Shown: piece after piece, positions 61,083 through 64,000 of the stretch
Layout of the letters: every line of letters starts with the position of its first letter
Numbering within the stretch: position 1 is the first letter of the stretch
NCBI GenBank assembly: GCA_036898135.1
Contig: CM072519.1
Location: 68,502,840 to 68,566,839 of the forward strand
Direction: 5' to 3'
From: Oncomelania hupensis
Lineage: Eukaryota; Mollusca; Gastropoda; Littorinimorpha; Pomatiopsidae
DNA: 64,000 nt
Notes under the pieces: model-generated
What the model was told of the DNA's origin: nothing
Databases searched by the model: none
Seen by the model: only the letters and a program-made list of their open reading frames with translations
Program-made: the position numbers and the translations under genes

Positions 61083-64000
61083 TTTTTATTTTTATTTTTA
61101 AGGGGGGGGGGGGAGGGGGGAGGGGATGCGCCACGAGCGGAAGAAATGAAAATAAAGAAAACGATATTCCTAGTGGATAATATAACGGTTTACGACAGGA
61201 GTGCCCAATACATCGATCGCGATCGATCGGTCCATTGCGAAGGCAGTGTGATTGAGTAGATCGCGTAGCAGTAAGAAAAATTGAAGTCAGCCTATTATAA
61301 GACTATATATTAACATTTACCAAGTAAGTCCCTTTAATAGAATTTTGGAAACCCTCCCCCAAAAACTAACTGATCCGCCCCTGTTGTCTGACTCCAAGAC
61401 ATGAAATGGAAGTAAGAAAGGATAAAAGAATCTCACTTGCTTCAGGATACAAGCCTATGTTTGACCAGATCAGTGAAATGCTGAATTTGTCCCATGAGTT
61501 TAAAAAACAAATAATTTTAAAAAAAATATATTTGTTTTAAATAACACAATATAAAAAGGACAAAATAATAAAAATAAAAAAATTAAAAAAGAAATCAAAT
61601 GAACGAAAATTGTTGCCCTTGCCTCAGTTTGTTGGTTATGTGTTTTTCTGTACTTTTCTTCTGTGTCAGGCAATGTGAGCATGCCCATACTGTACACGGT
61701 GGAGAGGACTCGGGACGGCAACGTATATACTAGTCGCAACATCAAAGCTACGCAAGAGGGAAAGGCGATCTTCACCATGCAGGCTTCGTTCAAGCGAGAA
61801 GAAACCGATCCCTTCGGCCACCAGTATGCCATGCCCAAAGTACCCTCCCCAGACGAGTGCTTGGACGTCACAGAGCTCTTGGCTAGAGCTGTTGGGTAGA
61901 ACTTTGTTGTTGTTGGGTAGGACTTTCTAGTCATTGGGTAGGGCTTTAAAGCTAGCATAGTTGGCTTAGACATCAGACTTCTCAGGTCACTGAGGGTTGT
62001 CTTAGGGTATGCCAGTTTCTTCCCTTCCTTCAGTAATGGTGTCAGGTGCAGTCAAATCAGTCAAAAATTGTCAATATAAACTACAATTTCCATTCCTTCT
62101 TCTTATAACCTAATAACCCTAACTCCCTGCCTTTGTTTCTTATGTTTGAGTGATACATGCATGTTTTGTTGACAATGTGGTGTGTGTGACACTAATGTTT
62201 GTTTGTTGGGTATGTGAGAGTTTGTGTAGTGTGTTGATCACCGCTCTTTGAGCTTTGGGAAAACATCGCCTAAGGCTATATAGCATCCACTATTGTTATC
62301 ATACAATGACAATACACCATGCTTGCAAATATGAGGGGAAACAACTTTTGCCGGCTTGCGGCGCATGTTGTGCCCAGAGTTGTCTAATGTTGGGCGGACA
62401 TTCTTTGAAAACGAACACAGTTTCTCGCCTATAATTTCTGCTCTGTCCTCCATCAAGCCTTCTGGATCAAGTGAAAGGTTGATTTTACTAAGCTTTCCGT
62501 CATTTCAACCAGTCACTTTCCACCATATCTGTCTGAGGTAATCAATACCTACACTACAACTCGTTCTTTGCACTCATCAGATGAAAAACTTTTGAAAACG
62601 CCCAAGCATTGGCTTAAAACAACTGGCGAGCTTTTAGTTTTCAAGCACCCAAGGTTTGGAATGCGCTGTCTGCCAGTTTGAGACATTTTACAGACCTTGT
62701 TTCCTTGAAGAGCTGCTTAAAAACACACTTGTTCCGCAAGGCGTTTTCTGTGTAAATAGTAAGAACCATAATAATACTTTCTGAATGATGCTGTACATGA
62801 TGTAGTGCAAATGTTGTGATGATGTGTACAAACGATGTGTGTAAGCGGATTGAGTTGTTATTCTAATGAAAAATGCGTTGTATAAATGCAATTTATTATT
62901 ATTATTATTTTTGAGACGACATGCTCACGAGGGTGTCCGCCTGAATAACTCTAGGTAACTATAAACACAAGAAAAAGACAAGTTACCTCCCATTTCTGAA
63001 TAAGGCGTATTGACAGAAAACTTTCCCACTTATTCGTCACTCTTTGGTTGGCCTGAGGGGCCAAGAGAGGGATTGCGACATCCTGACAATGTTTTTCATT
63101 CGACAGGAGATAGTAGATTGACTGGCCACGGAGCGGACAGACTTACAGACCAAAAACAGACTGCTTGGCAATAATCATAATAATAATATTAATAATTTTG
63201 TTTAGAAAGCGCATTATCAAACAGAAGTCTATTGAAAGCCCCCTGGACACAGGCACACGCACAGTACACTGGGTTTGACGCATATTGTGACTGGGTGCTT
63301 AAACACTCTTTTCACTCACCCCGCCACCTCTTGTCTCAGTAAAGGCATAATTGCTGCTCTTGACACATAAATCGAAGCATCAGCATCCTAATCATAATCC
63401 CCCGTGCTATTGAAAGAGCAAATATTTCATTGTAATGCACGCAATTAATACTAATAATAATAACTTATAAAAGCACACAAATCACAAAAATTGTTTGCAC
63501 CAAGCGCTTTTATTACGCATGCATTGAGACTACTGGCTAACACACAACATTATATACAAAGAAAAGCAAAAGAAACAATCAAGCTTAAAACTCCACTCCA
63601 CTCCTATCCTATCCTATCCTATCCCGTAACTCGGAGGTCGTAGGGGCACCGCAGAACTCCACACACAAGAACAAAACAAATAACAAACGAAAATTGTGTT
63701 AAAATGTTTCATTTCATATTTATTATTTTTATTTTGTTGGGGGGATTGTTTGTTTTAGGTCCAGAGAAAAGGCCCTCAAATACCAGAGAGGTGTCAGCCA
63801 TCGTTTACCTGAAGAACAAATGGCCATTTTACGACGTCCAATTGACCTAGACACCTACACAAAATGCAGTCGTTTGGCACAGAGATACATGTGGATCAAA
63901 ACTGCGGGTCATTTGGGTGGGTGTTTCTGTGTTACTTTGACTTTAGTCTTGTATATTATTTGTGTATTTATTTTAATTTAATAAACTGCACTACGCAATT
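51411..64000 (+). CDS. ACOT8: Acyl-CoA thioesterase 8 (peroxisomal), 5' part of a split gene; 3' end outside the window
   Basis: Exons 51411-51526, 56210-56349, 61670-61895 and 63759-63916 join in frame to 640 bases (about 213 residues). The chain reads [15 protein letters not shown], then [10 protein letters not shown] and [11 protein letters not shown], then [22 protein letters not shown] and [13 protein letters not shown]. These are the hallmarks of the type-II (TesB-like) double-hotdog thioesterase ACOT8. The family hydrolyses acyl-CoA to free acid and CoA in the peroxisome. The window covers the N-terminal hotdog and the start of the second; the Asp/Ser/Gln catalytic residues and the C-terminal peroxisomal signal expected in the family lie beyond 64000. 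Introns are 4683, 5320 and 1863 bp. The first is almost wholly transposon. Confidence 0.93.
51973..54774 (+). CDS. LINE endonuclease-reverse transcriptase, open frame without stops
   Basis: About 930 codons. The endonuclease shows [25 protein letters not shown] (near 52383) and LSDHC (near 52594). The reverse transcriptase shows [53 protein letters not shown] and LFADD (near 53970), then the C-terminal [17 protein letters not shown] and RRAARF blocks. The first endonuclease strand and any ORF1 are missing. No stop or frameshift breaks this open frame, so the copy is young, but a native start codon is not evident. Clade assignment (jockey/CR1 group) is from motif style. Confidence 0.88.
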   Translation, partial: TINFQSASSKRAELPNLLSTLKPDIVIGSETWLDPSVSSAEIFPNMYHVYRKDRPKRGDRGGVLLAIRDNLDSYAAPELDVEDCEILWARVKLQGRRTLYICAFYRPDESDELSLKLLSQSLQRASSLNNAYLFIGGDFNLPGWDWETETLKGNENYPTLHNDFLSMIHDHGLEQLVKEPTRDRNTLDLLITNSPQLVPRTEVVPGLSDHCIPYCEFSLTPHKKRQAPRQIALYSKANWENLKTAAREISAIVQEMQATASLEELWTTFKQGLLKAAEEHIPHKLARKKVNHPWVTQDIRRLINRRIRLYRRMKKTGSEELRVQVKELKRTIQRQMRRGYWNYLNGIFLGDDNPDQAGKNKRFWTYIKNQRSSNVGVAPLKKDGQLTSDPEAQATLLNEQFQSVFGDGASYTEEQFTLRTGMTSQDVPAMPNITITEHGVWKLMTNLNPNKATGPDGISPRLLRELAAELAPALTAIFRSSLSSGEVPSDWRTAHVTPIFKKGEQYNPANYRPVSLTCVACKLMEHIVVCAVMHHFDTNNTLHDNQHGFRRGRSCETQLLEFVEELSCNMEGGQQTDVLIMDFAKAFDRVNHSLLVHKLRCYGIHDTVLTWIASFLSDRRQALVVNGSCSSFVSVRSGVPQGSVLGPCLFLAYINDLPDRLTALTRLFADDTAVYRVVTSNQEQAQLQQDLQRLEQWEKSWDMQFHPDKCTTLPVTRSRRPLQSSYTLHGHTLESVSEAKYLGVTLRSNLTWDAHVSSIANKASKTLGFLRRNLKVSSTAIKERAYMDFVRPILEYAASVWDPHTQKGIDRLEAVQRRAARFATNRYHNTSSVRDMLESLGWPSLEDRRRTARLQMLRKITSGTANCPIINGKVEQAISRQRRSHNKQYKQVSCRTQYRAASFLPRTIKDWNALNSEALEALAADTLVSGVSQ
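51979..55016 (+). mobile_element. Non-LTR retrotransposon (jockey/CR1-like LINE), 5'-truncated, nested in the hAT element
   Basis: The frame is open from 51973 to the TAA ending at 54774. It starts inside the endonuclease domain, so the 5' end is truncated. The short 3' UTR ends in a CAAGACAAGACAA-type tail. The tetramer GATC flanks both ends (51975-51978 and 55017-55020). Removing the interval joins the hAT reading frame exactly (V-N-D then P-C-L-P-R). Confidence 0.85.
55021..55723 (+). pseudogene. hAT transposase C-terminal part, frameshifted (ZMYM1/Zaphod-like)
   Basis: The first frame reads [33 protein letters not shown] and [11 protein letters not shown], ending at the TGA at 55461-55463. 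The next frame carries [18 protein letters not shown] and [11 protein letters not shown], the hAT C-terminal dimerisation region. One missing base at about 55455-55462 explains the switch. The N-terminal BED finger and most of the catalytic core are absent. The 5' coding continuation is at about 51860-51978, across the LINE. Not functional. Confidence 0.85.
56210..56349 (+). CDS. ACOT8: ACOT8 coding exon 2
   Basis: Acceptor AATTGCAG; first base completes Arg, then [20 protein letters not shown] and [10 protein letters not shown]. Donor GTTGGT, phase 1. FGGQ and HCYF are conserved hotdog motifs. The exon starts 86 bp after the right end of a hAT element. Confidence 0.93.
56432..56620 (-). repeat. 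Dispersed repeat with (CTATG)n tail, copy 2
   Basis: Complement of the 43925 copy: GATGAGGGTCCCAAGACCCA, GGCCTCAGTGCC, GACTCCGAATTGGTGGAGTA, with the short tail AGCATAGCATAG at 56436. Related sequence may continue to about 56830. ACOT8 intron 2. Confidence 0.65.
57238..57505 (+). repeat. (ATT)n microsatellite with GTT interruptions
   Basis: About 268 bp of ATT with scattered GTT and ATC units in ACOT8 intron 2. Confidence 0.93.
57945..58232 (+). repeat. About 75-bp tandem repeat, 3-4 copies
   Basis: CATCTTTACACTACAGTTGC, then TGTCCTAAACCTTATTAAAG and GTTGAGATCTATAGGGTGAC, repeated at about 57945, 58020, 58098 and 58180 with some divergence. Directly upstream of solo LTR copy 3. Confidence 0.85.
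58261..58836 (+). mobile_element. Solo LTR, copy 3 (576 bp)
   Basis: Starts TGTTATGATTAAGACGCGCA and ends TTTAACA, flanked by CTTCT and GTTCT (4 of 5). It retains TATATAAC and CAAATAAAG. Same family as the copies at 33527 and 37596. Lies in ACOT8 intron 2. Confidence 0.82.
58960..59165 (+). repeat. SINE-like dispersed repeat, third copy
   Basis: GCACGAACTTTAAAGATCCT then GATGCTCGTGTC and ACACTAGGTCCCTTCTC match the 27.4-kb copy, ending GCGCCGTGAGCAGCTCTAGA. A related 3' end (GCGCCTTGAGCAGCTCTTGG) is at 39825-39845. Confidence 0.55.
59157..59418 (+). repeat. 63-bp minisatellite, 4 copies
   Basis: Unit GAGCTGGAAGGGCCCTATGT, AGTGAAATACTCACATTTGT, GTCCATACGCCATCTTCTTT and GTG; the copies are essentially identical. 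The period is divisible by three, so one frame repeats [20 protein letters not shown]. It lies in ACOT8 intron 2. Confidence 0.93.
59440..59720 (+). mobile_element. CR1/L2-type LINE fragment
   Basis: The + strand encodes [40 protein letters not shown] and [14 protein letters not shown], the post-RT block of CR1/L2 ORFs. It follows the 63-bp minisatellite and is open only over a short stretch. Confidence 0.7.
59720..60440 (+). other. ACOT8 intron 2, no feature seen
   Basis: AT-rich sequence between LINE debris and the A-rich tract; no repeat family or exon recognised. Confidence 0.45.
60440..60660 (+). repeat. A-rich and GA-rich low-complexity tract
   Basis: Long adenine runs broken by T, then AGAAGGAGAGAG repeats. 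ACOT8 intron 2. Confidence 0.85.
61040..61105 (+). repeat. (TTTA)n(TTTTTA)n tract and G run
   Basis: TTTA units, then TTTTTA units, then an 11-bp guanine run. Confidence 0.88.
61198..61275 (+). repeat. Possible hAT-type terminal fragment
   Basis: CAGGAGTGCCCAATACATCG followed by a palindromic CGATCGCGATCG and GAGTAGATCGCG resembles the terminal region of some hAT elements. A matching other end was not found. Confidence 0.3.
61670..61895 (+). CDS. ACOT8: ACOT8 coding exon 3
   Basis: Acceptor CTGTGTCAG; encodes (G)[38 protein letters not shown] and [20 protein letters not shown]. The donor is GTAGAA (phase 2), which coincides with the in-frame GGGTAG that would otherwise read as a stop. Confidence 0.92.
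61896..62600 (+). other. ACOT8 intron 3, 5' part
   Basis: GTTGGGTAG is repeated three times just after the donor (61890-61942). The phrase TGTGTGACACTAATGTTTGT near 62184 also occurs near 60763, suggesting a small dispersed or duplicated segment. No exon seen. Confidence 0.5.
62600..62910 (+). mobile_element. L2/CR1-type LINE 3' end
   Basis: The degenerate last ORF block ([15 protein letters not shown], [12 protein letters not shown] then stop near 62755) is followed by a 3' UTR ending GCGTTGTATAAATGCAATTT and a short (ATT)n tail. Same organisation as 16925-17130. Confidence 0.65.
62911..63603 (+). other. ACOT8 intron 3, 3' part
   Basis: Contains AATAATAATATTAATAAT and GAAAGCGCATTATCAAACAG near 63170-63225, another LINE/SINE-like 3' end. 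Otherwise unremarkable. Confidence 0.4.
63604..63655 (-). mobile_element. RTE-type LINE 3' tip, about 50 bp
   Basis: TATCCTATCCTATCC then CGTAACTCGGAGGTCGTAGG is the very 3' end of the family, read on the - strand. It is an extreme 5' truncation, about 100 bp upstream of ACOT8 exon 4. Confidence 0.75.
63759..63916 (+). CDS. ACOT8: ACOT8 coding exon 4
   Basis: Acceptor TGTTTTAG; encodes [20 protein letters not shown] and ends WIKTAGHLG, where the family has a conserved aromatic/Gly stretch opening the second hotdog. Donor GTGGGT, phase 1. Further exons lie past the window. Confidence 0.9.

Noticed and set aside
61500..61973. - strand 157-codon frame
   Set aside because: Antisense shadow of ACOT8 exon 3 extended by AT-rich intron.

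Overview
The window is animal (metazoan) nuclear DNA. It holds two split genes on the + strand, with canonical GT-AG introns, inside sequence that is mostly transposons, minisatellites and microsatellites. The mix of RTE-type LINEs ending in (CCTAT)n, L2/CR1-type LINEs ending in (ATT)n, tRNA- and 5S-derived SINEs and very long trinucleotide tracts suggests a marine invertebrate. A gastropod mollusc is my best guess, but that is inference from repeat style and not from a marker gene.

Gene 1 (30457-45899) is a complete UNC93A-like membrane protein of the major facilitator superfamily. It has nine coding exons, 1443 coding bases and 480 residues, and all exon phases join. Gene 2 (51411 to beyond 64000) is the 5' part of a peroxisomal acyl-CoA thioesterase 8 (ACOT8) gene. 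Four exons are present (640 coding bases, about 213 residues) and the 3' exons lie outside the window. I see no functional link between the two genes.

Layout. 1-10400: a 26-bp minisatellite, LINE and microsatellite debris, a Tigger-like remnant, a 33-bp minisatellite, a 44-bp minisatellite interrupted by a hAT-like MITE, and a tRNA-derived SINE. 10420-14430: an almost full-length L2/CR1-type LINE on the - strand, broken by one frameshift. 15299-18434: a 19-bp satellite (about 69 copies), an (AAT)n/(ATT)n palindrome, a 5S-like SINE and a 40-bp minisatellite. 18435-30400: L2 and RTE fragments, a foldback element carrying a tRNA-5S SINE, telomere-like repeats and palindromes. 30457-45899: UNC93A, with introns filled by RTE copies, two solo LTRs and long microsatellites. 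46232-46935: a 704-bp MITE with about 60-bp terminal inverted repeats and an empty paralogous site next to it. 49051-51045: a second foldback copy and an RTE fragment. 51411-64000: ACOT8, whose first intron is almost entirely one hAT element with a LINE nested inside its transposase; a third solo LTR and LINE debris lie in intron 2.

The most informative observations are insertion histories that can be read from the sequence alone: LINE inside hAT inside ACOT8 intron 1, a MITE with its empty site beside it, a SINE inside a foldback whose other copy lacks it, an LTR inside an RTE, and a MITE inside a minisatellite. The long apparent open frames over tandem repeats are not genes. I found no CRISPR array, bacterial operon or intact functional rRNA/tRNA gene.
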